A stretch of 64,000 nt of DNA from contig CAZWLN010000023.1 of assembly GCA_964634885.1 (NCBI GenBank), positions 1-64,000 on the forward strand. Direction: 5' to 3'. Shown piece by piece: positions 44,130 through 54,267 of this stretch (positions are counted from its first letter, which is position 1; each line of letters begins with the position of its first letter). This DNA is from DAINRZ01 sp964634885 (GTDB lineage: Bacteria > Bacteroidota > Ignavibacteria > Kapaibacteriales > UBA2268). The notes under the pieces were generated by a model. The model did not search any database. It was not told the DNA's origin and was given only the letters and a program-made list of their open reading frames with translations. The position numbers and the translations under genes were made by a program.

Positions 44130-47100
44130 CTATTTCATTAACAGGAATTTATATGTAAATACCTGTGTGGGTGTTTTTAATATTGCATAGTAAACGCCTG
44201 AAGAGTAGGAGGAAAGATCCAATACGAACTCGTTCTTCCCGATGGCGCTGAAATTCCTGATTACTTCGCAGTTACCGTAAATGTCGGAAATCATCAAAGT
44301 GTTTTCACCTTCTTCGATGGTGTTTACCAATGTAGTATAGGCGCCGGTATTGTTAACGCCAAAAGAGTAGATGCCGGGAATTACTCCGTCGGCAGCGTCG
44401 AACAGCCTATTGCCGCCATAGTTACAGACGTCGAGTGTAAGTGAGCCGTTAACGGAATTGTATTCGAGTACTCCCGATTCGTAATCGGCATTAATCACTT
44501 CGATTGGTGTAACAGCAGCATTGCCGAGCATAGACCGGAACCTGAATTTGCTGACATGGCCGGAAGCAATTTTGTCGTCGAGTGGGATGACCAGGTCTGC
44601 AATCCGGTATTCGTCCTGAACAATACACAGTGGTGTGTTGTTTACAGGTTCCATGAGGGTTTTATTGAACCTGACTTTTATTATCATGTTCTTGTGGAAC
44701 TCTAATGAGCAAAAATCTACATTGTCCAATTGAACCGGCAGGTTGAATTCCTCACCAGGATAGGCGTTGACATCCCCGATTTTTATGTCGGCAAGGGACG
44801 GAATGGCTGTAAATGTGCCGTCTTTTGACGTTAAGGACACAGCTCCGTCGTCGTTGGCCATTCCCTTAAGGGTAAGGGGAGAAGACGGTGACTGGGCAGA
44901 CTCCAGGACGAGGAATTTCAGGGTGGCAATTAACTGGTCGTTGTCCTGGGCGGCAACAGGCTGTGAACTTACAGTTGTAACGGGTGAATTGACGGTCTGG
45001 TTCGGCAGGAGGGCAACAGGTTCCAACAAATCGGGGGCATACTCAACTGAAAACGTAATCTTTGTAACGCCGGAGCCGCTAAACTTGGAACAATTGCGGA
45101 GATAGACAGGTACGTCGATGGTCTCGCCGAGGCAGGCCCTGAACTCATCGATTTCCATCGATGCACTCGAAGCGGTAGCTGAGCCTGTGAGTTTGACTGA
45201 GTCCGAATAGGTGCAGGGATCGCCTTCGAAAACCAACCATGACTGAAGGGTTCCTTCTGTTACAGGTTTGTAAGTTACGGAGAAAGACTGTGTCCCGCCG
45301 TTTGCAGTAAGAGTAAACGGGAAACTGACTGAATTGGTGAAGTAAAATTCCGTGTTCCTGAAAGTAGCTTTATTGATGGTGAAATCCCGTTTGGAGTTGT
45401 TAGTGATAATTACATTTTTAACGTCCGTCTGCGGTACATTGGCAGTGAAGGTAACAGTAATATCGGTTACATCCGGCCTGTAAACCTTCCAGATAACCGG
45501 AACGGCATATGTTATGCCGCAAATGGCATCTTTCAGTGTCAGGGTGCCGCTGTAGTCCTTCTGCTGAGTTCCGGAGACGGTTACTGTCAGGCTCTTGGTG
45601 GTACCGGGAGAGAGCAGAATATCTGTTATATTACCGACGTTGGCAGGGCCAAGGTCGCCGGATGTGTTTACAGTAACGTTGTCGTCAACAGACAGGCCCG
45701 GAGCGTTAAGCGGGATGACGATTGCCGAATCCTGCCCGGGGCAAAGGACACCGAAATCGAGGGATTTTATGTCCGGCTCATACCAGACGCTGTCTTTTGT
45801 GCCGCCAAGGCGGATATGATAGTCTGTTATATTGGAAGCATTACTGGTTAATGTCAGGTCTGCCGATTTGACGCCTGCATCCACGGGGCTGAAGGTTACT
45901 GTGAATTCCAGTGAATCGCCGGCCTGAACGGTCATCGGAACGACGGGTAAAATGGAGAACTCTCCGGGAGGCGTAATGGTTGTGCCGGTGATGTCGAGTG
46001 GAAGAGACCCAGTATTGTAAACACGGAAGCTTTTAACAGCCTGAACGATTTTGCAGTTTGTATGGTTATCCATGATCAGGCTATCAACGGCAGCGATTTC
46101 GGGTGCACCGATGCCTGTTCCGGTGATGGGGGCCTTCCAGGTTCCGCCTGAGGTTACAACTAAGTATTCGGAAGCATAGGCTCTGTGCTCTGTTGGCGTG
46201 AATGTGAAAGTAATGTCTATGCATTGATTGTTCGGTACCGAAAGAAGTCCGCCGTAATTATCAACTTTAAAACTGCCGTCGTCTCCACCGGCAATGTTTA
46301 CCCCCTGCAGGTTAAGCGTACTACCGCTATAATTGCAGAACACGGAGTTTACGGTTTTCGTTTTTGGCACATTGAGCGATGAGTTCCCCATATCCACAGG
46401 CCTGGCGTAGATCCAGCCGGCAGCAACGGGGAGGATGCGGTTGGAGCAGGCAGTACCGTCGAATTCGATTGTACACGGATAAAAGGAACTGTCTTTGGGT
46501 GGAGCCGTGTATTCAATTGTAAACTCTTTAGACCTGTCTTTGTTCAGTGCATAGTTCGGCGTCCAGTCAATAATCCTGAACCTGTCGCAGGATATTATCG
46601 GGTTTGTAAGCAGGACATCGTTCCGTCTTGCGGTGACAGTGACCTTCTTCGTAGCTGTCGTTCCGGGAGGAACATTAAGGAATACGTCGAAGGGTGAAGG
46701 TGAGAACTCCAAATATGGTTTTACAGTGTCGGGAATTGTAAAGTTGGTTGATGCCGAAGCGTCAACCAGAGTGTTTTTGATGGACATAGTAACGTCGCCT
46801 CCGCCTGCACATTCGCTTTCATAGGTGAAGATGCAGGGTGGCAGGGAGGGTTTCATGGACACTTCTCTGAGAATCTGTTGATAGAGCTGCCGTAGGGCGG
46901 AAGTGTTTTTAATATTCCTGTGCACTTCATCGGAGTATGGTTCAATGTCATTTTCAATAAAAGAATCCGGTATATCACCCAGTATTATCGAATAAATTGT
47001 GGCATTAACCTTATCTTTTTGGTCATTGATATCATAGGTGAGTACGCTTTTACCGTCGCAGGTCTCATGTCGGCCGTCAGTAAGGAAAACGATATAGACG

Positions 47101-47699
47101 GGGTACTTTGCATGTTCGGCGACTTTAAGGGCGCCGTTGTGCAGCCTCCCGTCATAGATCAGAGCAGCATTATAATCGGTACCGTTCCCCAACGTATCGA
47201 CGATACGCGGCCTCAATGTGTCATTGTTTAGTGCCTTGTACAGATCTGTTCTATTATCGGTAAAATCTGTTAAGACGTAGTTCTTGCAACTGAAAGTCAT
47301 AATGGCACATTCGTATCTTCCCGGATAGGATGTGACAAGCTGGTCAACCCATGCTTTTGCAGCAGTTTTGGCTGCATCATATTTGGACACTCCCGGCTCG
47401 ATTGTCTCAGTCATAGAGCCTGACCTGTCGATTACCAGGATGGTTGAAAATTTCGGTTCTGATTCGGGAGGACAAAAGACAGTGCCGTTTTTAATCTTTC
47501 CGTTCTCCAATAATGTGACGTCATTGTCATTGATGTAAACATCCTTTAACTGCTTGCCGGAAGCGTCCTTGGCAGTAAACTCAATGCTTACCGTAGGGTA
47601 TTGTTTTGTGTTCACGCCGTTGATTTTCAGCGAGCCCTGGGCAAAAAGGCCCGATGACATTGTCAATGTCAATACAATGATAGTCGCTATCTTTTTCAT
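44130..47699 (-). CDS. T9SS-secreted VWA/Ig surface protein (copy 2)
   Basis: 1,189 residues if the ATG at 47699 is used; an in-frame ATG five codons earlier (47714) is equally open, but MKKIATIIVL gives the cleaner signal peptide. Layout matches copy 1: N-terminal domain with YINDNDVTLLENG, VWA domain with D91-R-S93-G-S95 and VFLTDGRHE, a Cys-rich ECAGGG segment, three choice-of-anchor D-like Ig domains (e.g. FRVYNTGSLPLDITGTTI), two cohesin-like domains (CLGETIDVPVYLRNC; YPGEEFNLPVQLDN) and a T9SS-type tail ending TYKFLLMK. The tail starts without the usual PNP motif. The two copies are separated by 81 bp and face the same way, so they arose by tandem duplication and have since diverged strongly. 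Confidence 0.87.
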   Translation of the reverse strand: MKKIATIIVLTLTMSSGLFAQGSLKINGVNTKQYPTVSIEFTAKDASGKQLKDVYINDNDVTLLENGKIKNGTVFCPPESEPKFSTILVIDRSGSMTETIEPGVSKYDAAKTAAKAWVDQLVTSYPGRYECAIMTFSCKNYVLTDFTDNRTDLYKALNNDTLRPRIVDTLGNGTDYNAALIYDGRLHNGALKVAEHAKYPVYIVFLTDGRHETCDGKSVLTYDINDQKDKVNATIYSIILGDIPDSFIENDIEPYSDEVHRNIKNTSALRQLYQQILREVSMKPSLPPCIFTYESECAGGGDVTMSIKNTLVDASASTNFTIPDTVKPYLEFSPSPFDVFLNVPPGTTATKKVTVTARRNDVLLTNPIISCDRFRIIDWTPNYALNKDRSKEFTIEYTAPPKDSSFYPCTIEFDGTACSNRILPVAAGWIYARPVDMGNSSLNVPKTKTVNSVFCNYSGSTLNLQGVNIAGGDDGSFKVDNYGGLLSVPNNQCIDITFTFTPTEHRAYASEYLVVTSGGTWKAPITGTGIGAPEIAAVDSLIMDNHTNCKIVQAVKSFRVYNTGSLPLDITGTTITPPGEFSILPVVPMTVQAGDSLEFTVTFSPVDAGVKSADLTLTSNASNITDYHIRLGGTKDSVWYEPDIKSLDFGVLCPGQDSAIVIPLNAPGLSVDDNVTVNTSGDLGPANVGNITDILLSPGTTKSLTVTVSGTQQKDYSGTLTLKDAICGITYAVPVIWKVYRPDVTDITVTFTANVPQTDVKNVIITNNSKRDFTINKATFRNTEFYFTNSVSFPFTLTANGGTQSFSVTYKPVTEGTLQSWLVFEGDPCTYSDSVKLTGSATASSASMEIDEFRACLGETIDVPVYLRNCSKFSGSGVTKITFSVEYAPDLLEPVALLPNQTVNSPVTTVSSQPVAAQDNDQLIATLKFLVLESAQSPSSPLTLKGMANDDGAVSLTSKDGTFTAIPSLADIKIGDVNAYPGEEFNLPVQLDNVDFCSLEFHKNMIIKVRFNKTLMEPVNNTPLCIVQDEYRIADLVIPLDDKIASGHVSKFRFRSMLGNAAVTPIEVINADYESGVLEYNSVNGSLTLDVCNYGGNRLFDAADGVIPGIYSFGVNNTGAYTTLVNTIEEGENTLMISDIYGNCEVIRNFSAIGKNEFVLDLSSYSSGVYYAILKTPTQVFTYKFLLMK

Positions 47700-47935
47700 A
47701 CTCTTTATCTGCATTATTGTAAATCCAATAATTAAATATAATTATATTATCGGAAATATCCTATTTTTCTAAATATTATAAAGATAAATTAAGTATTTCT
47801 ACCTATCAAAACCTGACTTAAAATATTCTTGAAAAGAAAATAGTAATAACTTGAAATATCAATAAGATAATAAAAATATTCGGATTAAATTTTCAAGTAT
47901 ATTTATGGCTTGTAATAAGATATAAGTTGATATAC

Positions 47936-49795
47936 TTAGTCGGGATGTGTAATTAATTGGTTAGCAGGAGCTGCAGGTTCTTCAGGGACATTTTCGGCTG
48001 TTTTTGATTTCTTTGATTCCGGCAGTTCTTCACCATAGAAGAAGAAGCGCATCAACTCACCGGCGATAGGCGCTGCTACGTCGCCTCCGAAACCGGCGTT
48101 TTCGACAACCACGGCAATAGCGATCTTCGGATTATTCATGGGGGCAAAGCAGATAAACCAGGCGTGGTCCTTCCTGCGTTTTGTCGTTTGGGCAGTACCG
48201 GTTTTGCCGCACACGGCAATACCCGGGACAATGGCGTTGTCGCCGGTACCGCCGCCCCTGTTCACAGCGTCGTACATGCCTTCGTGAATAACGTCGAAGA
48301 TGCTTTCATCAATGGGTAATTTTGTTTTTTTATAATCCACCGGTAGCAACTGGTCAAGTTTACGATTGTATATAGCCTTGCCGAGATGTGGCTGGTACAA
48401 AGTGCCTTTGTTTGCAATTGCAGCAACATAGGCTGCCATCTGGACTGGAGTAACAAGGATTTCACCCTGGCCGATGGCGTAGATGACCATCCTTCCTTTG
48501 GTGGAAACGCCGGCGCCGAAACGCTTTTTCACATACTCGACAGAAGGCAGCAATCCTTCAATCTCGTTGGGCAGATCGATGCCGGTCTTCTGGCCGAAAC
48601 CGAACATGGTACCGTATTTGTGCAGTTTTTCGAGGCCGAGTTCAGGGCCGAGTTTGTAAAAGAAAATATTGCACGAGACCTGTATCGCTCTCCTGACGTT
48701 AATGCTGCCGTGACTGCCATGGCATCCGAAAGGCTTGCCTCTGCCACCGTATTGATAGGAACCGCCACATGTAATTTTGGTGTTCTTAGTAATCAAACCT
48801 TCGTTCATGGCAGCGATAGACATAAGAAGTTTCCAGGTGGAAGCCGGTGGATAGGCAGTGTGGACTGTCCTGTTGATCAGGGGTTTGTATCTGTTGTTGA
48901 TCAGGCTTTTGAAGTCATCGTGGAAAGTCCTGATGTTGTAATCGGGCTTGCTTACAATTGCCAGGATTTCCCCGTTGTTCGGGTCGATTGCAACAATGGC
49001 TCCCCTGCGGTATTTTAACAAGTCTTCGGCTTTCTTCTGAAGCTTTGTGTCAATTGTGATATAAAGGTCATTGCCGTTAAGAGCAGGCTGGTCGCTTTTC
49101 CCGTCGTAAAAGCCCGAGACTTTCTTCCCGTAACTATTGACTGCAATGTAATTGGCGCCTTTCTCGCCGCGAAGTTCATCTTCATAGGACAGTTCAACGC
49201 CTGTCTGTCCTTTAGAGTCTCCGGGCTTGTAATAGGGCATCTCGTCGAGGGTTCTCTGGGAGGCTTCACTCACATATCCGATGAGATGGGCCATGTGTGT
49301 TGAGAAGTAGTATTTTCTTTTTGATTCGATGGTAACGTCAACCCCTGGCAACAGGTCGTTGTATTCCTCGATCATGCTGATCTTACGGTATTCCACGTCC
49401 CTGAATACTTTGATGGGGTAGAATTTAAGTGAAGTCGAGTATTGTTTTATTTTGTTTTTCAGTATCGTTGTGTCGATCTCAAGGATGTGCGCCAGAAGTG
49501 GTATCGACTCTTCCCTGAAATCGTTGGGTGTAATGCGTACGGTAAAGGATGGATTGTTGTCAACGAGTATCTCGCCGTTCCTGTCGAAAATATTGCCCCT
49601 GAAAGGCTCCACATATTCTGTTTTCAGGGCCTGGGCATCGGTTTCTTTCTTGTAGATGGTGCCTTTGATGATCTGTAACTGGCCCAGACGGCCGATATAT
49701 AATAGGGCAACTGCAAAGATGATGATCCTGAATACATTAGCCCTGAGCTTTGTACCAAAATCACCCGACGATATACTGGTTATTTTAATCGGCAT
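47936..49795 (-). CDS. mrdA: Penicillin-binding protein 2 (peptidoglycan transpeptidase)
   Basis: 619 residues. One N-terminal membrane segment (about 23-40), dimerisation domain beginning EPFRGNIFDRNGEILVDN, and the transpeptidase with S319-T-W-K322 (SxxK), S374-C-N376 (SxN) and K531-T-G-T534 (KTG). The C-terminal tail is Lys/Glu/Pro-rich. Known: PBP2 crosslinks wall during rod elongation with RodA. Its start overlaps the end of the O-antigen-ligase-like gene by 11 bp; no rodA, mreC or mreD is next to it, which is unusual. Last gene of the eight-gene run from panD. Confidence 0.95.
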   Translation of the reverse strand: MPIKITSISSGDFGTKLRANVFRIIIFAVALLYIGRLGQLQIIKGTIYKKETDAQALKTEYVEPFRGNIFDRNGEILVDNNPSFTVRITPNDFREESIPLLAHILEIDTTILKNKIKQYSTSLKFYPIKVFRDVEYRKISMIEEYNDLLPGVDVTIESKRKYYFSTHMAHLIGYVSEASQRTLDEMPYYKPGDSKGQTGVELSYEDELRGEKGANYIAVNSYGKKVSGFYDGKSDQPALNGNDLYITIDTKLQKKAEDLLKYRRGAIVAIDPNNGEILAIVSKPDYNIRTFHDDFKSLINNRYKPLINRTVHTAYPPASTWKLLMSIAAMNEGLITKNTKITCGGSYQYGGRGKPFGCHGSHGSINVRRAIQVSCNIFFYKLGPELGLEKLHKYGTMFGFGQKTGIDLPNEIEGLLPSVEYVKKRFGAGVSTKGRMVIYAIGQGEILVTPVQMAAYVAAIANKGTLYQPHLGKAIYNRKLDQLLPVDYKKTKLPIDESIFDVIHEGMYDAVNRGGGTGDNAIVPGIAVCGKTGTAQTTKRRKDHAWFICFAPMNNPKIAIAVVVENAGFGGDVAAPIAGELMRFFFYGEELPESKKSKTAENVPEEPAAPANQLITHPD

Positions 49796-51233
49796 ACGGC
49801 GGCGCTTTCCTGTTTAACAGCCTTTCTTTGTGATTTCTCTCAAGGATGCCGGCGATTGCCAGCGAAAACGCAACGGTAAACAAGCCGTCCCTGTAAAAGT
49901 ATATAGCTGTTACAAATGAGGTAACGAACAGCATCAACAGAGTGTTAAAGGTACCTATGGCAAGCATCCTTTCGTAGGGGTCATCCGTTTTAAATATCAG
50001 ATAGCCCGATTTGAAGAATGAATAGAAGAGGGATAAGAAAAATAACAATGCCATTGGTATGCCGTAACGTTGCACTGTGTACAGGTAACCGTTGTGTATG
50101 TTATGTGTAAGGAGGGAAGCCTTGTAGGCATGGTGATAGAACTTGATCTTACTTCCAAGCCCATTGCCTGAAAGAGGGTTCTCTTCAATTTTCTTATAAA
50201 CGGCCTGATACTCGGCAAAACGCATCTGTACGGAAACGTCTTTTTTCCCTTCTGTTGATGAGAGTACCCTTTTTTCGACGATTTGAACCATATATTTGAA
50301 ATTGTTGCCGAAAATATTGAAAATTACTATTACCAGGATGGTAATAATCAATGTCATGTATATCCCTATCTTAGCTTTTTGTTTTACCGTAGCAAAAATG
50401 AATATTATGAAAATATTGACTGCGATGATCAGCCAAAAAGCCCTGGAAAAGCTGGTAAAAAGGCCTGCAAAAGCTACACCGGTAAAAAGGAACACAGCGA
50501 TTTGATTCTTGATTTTTTTGTTATAGATGAGAAAAACGAATCCAAATATGGTCGATGCCGAAAAAATTGCCTGGTTAAGCCTTACTGATGTTGCCATCTG
50601 ATAGAGATAGACGGCATCCATTTGTAAGGTCCTGTAATAGTCATAAAACTGTAACAAACCCGATAATACTATCGACAGGCCAAATACAACCAGAAGTTTG
50701 GACAGGTCCTTCGTATCGCTGAAATAATATTTAATCGGGATGAAATACAGGATGATGATGGCTCTCAATGCTTCCCTTGTCCATCCAAGCATATCATTGC
50801 CGTACGTAAGGGCGACAAAGAAGTTAAGGATGTGAGCAACGAAAAACAGCAACATGAACCAATCGCCGAATGAATGTATTATCTTCTTACGGTTGACTGT
50901 TGTCATCCATATGAGCCAGACAATGAGCGAACCGGAATACAGAATAGCTGTCGCGTAGTCGATTACTGAGATGCCCTCGGATGTCTCACGGAAAAACAGG
51001 AATGTAAATCCTGCAATGGTGTACAACCAGAATTTGGGATAGTTGACGATTAAGTATATGAGTGTGACGGATACTAATGCAACCAGGACATATAAACCGA
51101 ACTGGTTAGCAAAAGTAAGGTATATCAGCAAAGAACCGATTGCGGTTAAGATGAGCAGCGCTATGAACGAGAAAGATTTCCTGTCACGGAGGATACCTTC
51201 AAAAAAATTGTTTATTCCCGATTCATAATACAT
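49785..51233 (-). CDS. O-antigen ligase/polymerase-like membrane protein
   Basis: 482 residues, about 11-12 membrane segments, with the long external loop of the Wzy_C/WaaL family (about 300-395) carrying ENPLSGNGLGSKIKFYHH and THNIHNGYLYTVQRYGIP, where the conserved His/Asn and Arg positions of the family lie. Known: these enzymes join O-antigen repeat units (Wzy) or attach the chain to lipid A core (WaaL); sequence alone does not separate them. The Wzz-like gene 7 bp upstream favours a polysaccharide-polymerisation role. It overlaps PBP2. Confidence 0.85.
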   Translation of the reverse strand: MYYESGINNFFEGILRDRKSFSFIALLILTAIGSLLIYLTFANQFGLYVLVALVSVTLIYLIVNYPKFWLYTIAGFTFLFFRETSEGISVIDYATAILYSGSLIVWLIWMTTVNRKKIIHSFGDWFMLLFFVAHILNFFVALTYGNDMLGWTREALRAIIILYFIPIKYYFSDTKDLSKLLVVFGLSIVLSGLLQFYDYYRTLQMDAVYLYQMATSVRLNQAIFSASTIFGFVFLIYNKKIKNQIAVFLFTGVAFAGLFTSFSRAFWLIIAVNIFIIFIFATVKQKAKIGIYMTLIITILVIVIFNIFGNNFKYMVQIVEKRVLSSTEGKKDVSVQMRFAEYQAVYKKIEENPLSGNGLGSKIKFYHHAYKASLLTHNIHNGYLYTVQRYGIPMALLFFLSLFYSFFKSGYLIFKTDDPYERMLAIGTFNTLLMLFVTSFVTAIYFYRDGLFTVAFSLAIAGILERNHKERLLNRKAPPYAD

Positions 51234-51240
51234 ATTCTGC

Positions 51241-52404
51241 TCATAATTGAATTGCTTTATACCTTGTTTTGAAATTCCTGAAGGAATGAATACATAATAT
51301 GAAAAGCATGGACAAAATCAGGGAACCGACGGCTGTTCCGGCAACGATGAACGACCTTTTGGGCCTCGACTTCTTGTCGGCTGGAATCGGTTCGTCAACA
51401 ACGTAAAGGTTCCTTTGGTTCTTGATCTCGTTAAGTTTTGTGTCTTCGAGGATAGGTAAAAGGAATGCCTTGACTTTAATAAATGTTTCAATCTCAGAAT
51501 AGAGCCTCATGTATTCCATGCCGATTTCAGCAGACTTTGTCAGTGGGAATTTGCCGGCAAAACCAGCCTGGGTTTCTGCAGTCGATACTTTATTCTTCAT
51601 CTGGTCGTAGAGCTCTTTCTGAGTCAGGGTGTATGGATCATCTGCTCCGAACCTGGCTGCCATCATCTCATAGGTTACTTCCTGTTTGATCATTTCCGCC
51701 TTCAGGTTGGACAGAGAAGACAAGACTGCCTGTGCCTGCTGCTCCGGTGCAATCATTGAGTATTTACGGGAAAAGAGGGCCAGTGAGTCAGCAGCGGCCT
51801 TGTATCTTTCGTCGATATTTTTAATCCTGGATTCAATATAATCCACATTGATTATTCCTTCTTCGTGGTTGAGCCTCTGGGCAATGTCGTTGGCAAACTG
51901 TACGTAGTCTTTAACCATCATTGTTGCCTTCTGTGGGTCTTTGTCATAAATAGTAAGAAAATAGTTGCCTTCACCTTCGAAAGAGACCTCTATGTTGTCT
52001 TCGAAGGCTTTCCTCACTTCTTCCATTTTGGCATCTTCCATCTCGTATTCTTTAACAAGGTTGTATTTGGCAATGATGCTGTCCTTGACGGTCCTGCTCT
52101 CAAGAATTACAAGGTAACTGTAAACTCCGCCGCCTTTGTCCCCGATTTTTGTTAAGCCGATGTTCTTCAGTGCCGAGGAGATGTTTCCTGCAGCGCTTTC
52201 AAGAATGGACCCTTCCTTCTTTGGTGGTACAAGATTGGCAGTCGATGCATACCAATTGTCCATATTCAGTGCAAGGAACACTGAAACGCCGGTTGCAACA
52301 AGGACAAATACAATGATTAACCATTTATACTTATAAAACAGAGCTATGTAATAGAAACTGTCGAAATTGCTGTTGACCACATTTGAATTCTGGTTTTCTG
52401 CCAT
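51241..52404 (-). CDS. Wzz-type chain-length determinant protein
   Basis: 387 residues. Two membrane segments at the ends (about 29-47 and 350-370) enclosing a long helical periplasmic domain, with the proline-rich second-segment approach (VVDEPIPADKKSRPKRSFIVAG) typical of Wzz/PCP proteins. There is no cytosolic tyrosine-kinase domain. Known: sets the modal length of O-antigen or exopolysaccharide. Directly upstream of the O-antigen-ligase-like gene. Confidence 0.93.
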   Translation of the reverse strand: MAENQNSNVVNSNFDSFYYIALFYKYKWLIIVFVLVATGVSVFLALNMDNWYASTANLVPPKKEGSILESAAGNISSALKNIGLTKIGDKGGGVYSYLVILESRTVKDSIIAKYNLVKEYEMEDAKMEEVRKAFEDNIEVSFEGEGNYFLTIYDKDPQKATMMVKDYVQFANDIAQRLNHEEGIINVDYIESRIKNIDERYKAAADSLALFSRKYSMIAPEQQAQAVLSSLSNLKAEMIKQEVTYEMMAARFGADDPYTLTQKELYDQMKNKVSTAETQAGFAGKFPLTKSAEIGMEYMRLYSEIETFIKVKAFLLPILEDTKLNEIKNQRNLYVVDEPIPADKKSRPKRSFIVAGTAVGSLILSMLFILCIHSFRNFKTRYKAIQL

Positions 52405-52467
52405 AAAGAGCCACTTATAATTATATACAACGTAAAGAATGCAATTTACTAAAACTTTGTCATTTTG

Positions 52468-54240
52468 CTATTTTTTTATAAGCAAAGGGTTCTCTAATAT
52501 CGGTGGTTTGGGGAAATTACTTTCAATCGGGTTTATCTCAGCATCTTCAAAAAGCAGGTCCGGCACAATTATCGTCGAGGGTAAGTACTGGTCTCCTCCG
52601 GAGATGTAGGGAGAAGTAACAGCCGGAGCAAGATAGTTGAGAACATATTCTCTGTTGCCGGTCCCGATAATATCCTTGAAAGACTGCACTGTCAGCCCTT
52701 TTGTTTCACATCCCCTGACAAGTTGTTCACTGCCGTCGGGGAAGACCTTGTACACTTCAAGCAGTTGCTGCCTGGGTTCTCCGAAACTGTAAGGGAAATC
52801 TCCGGCAGATATGCGGATGAGGGTTGTGTACTGGATGTTCTGGTCGATGACTTTCCTGACAATGAAACCGTAGGGCAGTTCACGGTCCTTGACCAGTTTA
52901 ATGAGCTTTTGTTTCAATTCGGCAGGCGTACTCTGTTTGTCAGGAGTAGTATAGAGCCTGAGTGAACTGATCATCGGTGCTCCGCCTCTGTTACTGCCGT
53001 TTGTTGTCCTTACCCGTTTGGTCGGCACTCTCGAAGACAGAAGCGTCCTGAGGTACCCCTTTTCGACGAGAGTCAGGTCCTGAGGCTTAACTCCTTCGTC
53101 GTCCAGTTTGTAATAACCCATAAGTGGAATAGTGCCGTAGGTTTCTTTGTTTGGAATGGCTTCCAGATTGAGAAATTCAGGCAGCACCCTGCCGCCGATT
53201 TTCGACTGGAAGGCAGTGTTACGGTCATTGTCCTGTATGCCTGATTCGGTCAGGGGGGCACGCTGTGTAACTAAATTGGGTGCAAAGACCTGTGCAAATA
53301 TTTCGGCAGCAGCCTGGCCTTCGAACAAGACAGGGCCTGAGTATGGTTCTTCGAGTACCTGCGATTTTTCAATGTCCGACAATTTGACGGCTATTGATTT
53401 TACTGCGGAAACCAATGAATCGTCCTTTGGAAAGTCAGAGGGAGTGAAACCATAGCAGGAGAAAAACTCGGACACGGGCATTCCATCTGCTGACTGAGTG
53501 GCTGCAACAACTTCGAGGCCTGCGTAAGGTATTGTTTTCTTGTATTCCATCCCTTCGCTGTTCACATAGTAAACGGTTTCGGGATTGTATTCGATTGTTA
53601 CCGTAGAAACATTGATGTCGGGATAGCCTGTAAAAATGGCAGACAACTTCCGGCCTTTTTCCTGTAGGAGTTTGATGTCTGTAAGAGAGATCTCCTCCTG
53701 GAGGATATTCTTTTCGGGCTTGACAAACAGAAAGTCGTGTGTGGTGTCTTTCCGTACTTTGTTTTGCAGAGAGGCCAGTTTCTTCGAGTATATCTCGGCA
53801 GACTGTTTGTATGCGGCGTCGGTAGCAAGCCAGAGTTCCCTTCTCAGTGAACCGTAGTCCAGTTCGACAGGTATTGTCCTGTTGGAGAAGTCTTCTTCGT
53901 CGTCGCCGCTGCCAAAGAAACTGAGGCCGAAATCGAAGAAATTGGAGTTGTCGAATTTATAGCCGCCGACCCGAACATCGACGCTCAAACGAGCGCTAAC
54001 GATGTTTGAAGACTCCTGGACGCTGCCGAGGGAGGCTTTGATATTGGTGCTGTTCAGGATGGACAACTTGTATTCGATGTAGTATGGTTTCTCGACAGAC
54101 TCGATGGACAGTTCTTTCGTGTTCCTGATGAGTTCGTCGTGCATGGCACGGAATATCTCCCTGTCGTCGAGAGAGAAACAACGGTAATTTATTATTAAGA
54201 GCGAAAATGCTGAGAACAAATAAATGAATTTTCCTTTCAT
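52468..54240 (-). CDS. Exported TldE/PmbA-like protein (no zinc site)
   Basis: 590 residues with AAAGG before the ATG. Signal peptide (about 1-23). TldD/PmbA fold: GPVLFEGQAAAEIFAQVFAPNLV sits where TldD has GPAMLSGDASGVFFHEIFGH, so the HExxxH zinc motif is absent; later YYKLDDEGVKPQDLTLVEKGYLRTLLSSRVP matches its partner, and the C-terminal Cys zinc ligand is also missing. Known: in E. coli TldD and TldE form a heterodimeric peptidase in which only TldD binds zinc. Inferred: the non-catalytic half of an exported TldD/E peptidase. It lies 27 bp downstream of the TldD-like gene. Confidence 0.88.
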   Translation of the reverse strand: MKGKFIYLFSAFSLLIINYRCFSLDDREIFRAMHDELIRNTKELSIESVEKPYYIEYKLSILNSTNIKASLGSVQESSNIVSARLSVDVRVGGYKFDNSNFFDFGLSFFGSGDDEEDFSNRTIPVELDYGSLRRELWLATDAAYKQSAEIYSKKLASLQNKVRKDTTHDFLFVKPEKNILQEEISLTDIKLLQEKGRKLSAIFTGYPDINVSTVTIEYNPETVYYVNSEGMEYKKTIPYAGLEVVAATQSADGMPVSEFFSCYGFTPSDFPKDDSLVSAVKSIAVKLSDIEKSQVLEEPYSGPVLFEGQAAAEIFAQVFAPNLVTQRAPLTESGIQDNDRNTAFQSKIGGRVLPEFLNLEAIPNKETYGTIPLMGYYKLDDEGVKPQDLTLVEKGYLRTLLSSRVPTKRVRTTNGSNRGGAPMISSLRLYTTPDKQSTPAELKQKLIKLVKDRELPYGFIVRKVIDQNIQYTTLIRISAGDFPYSFGEPRQQLLEVYKVFPDGSEQLVRGCETKGLTVQSFKDIIGTGNREYVLNYLAPAVTSPYISGGDQYLPSTIIVPDLLFEDAEINPIESNFPKPPILENPLLIKK

Positions 54241-54267
54241 CGAGGCCTTTTCTCCTTAGAATGATTA

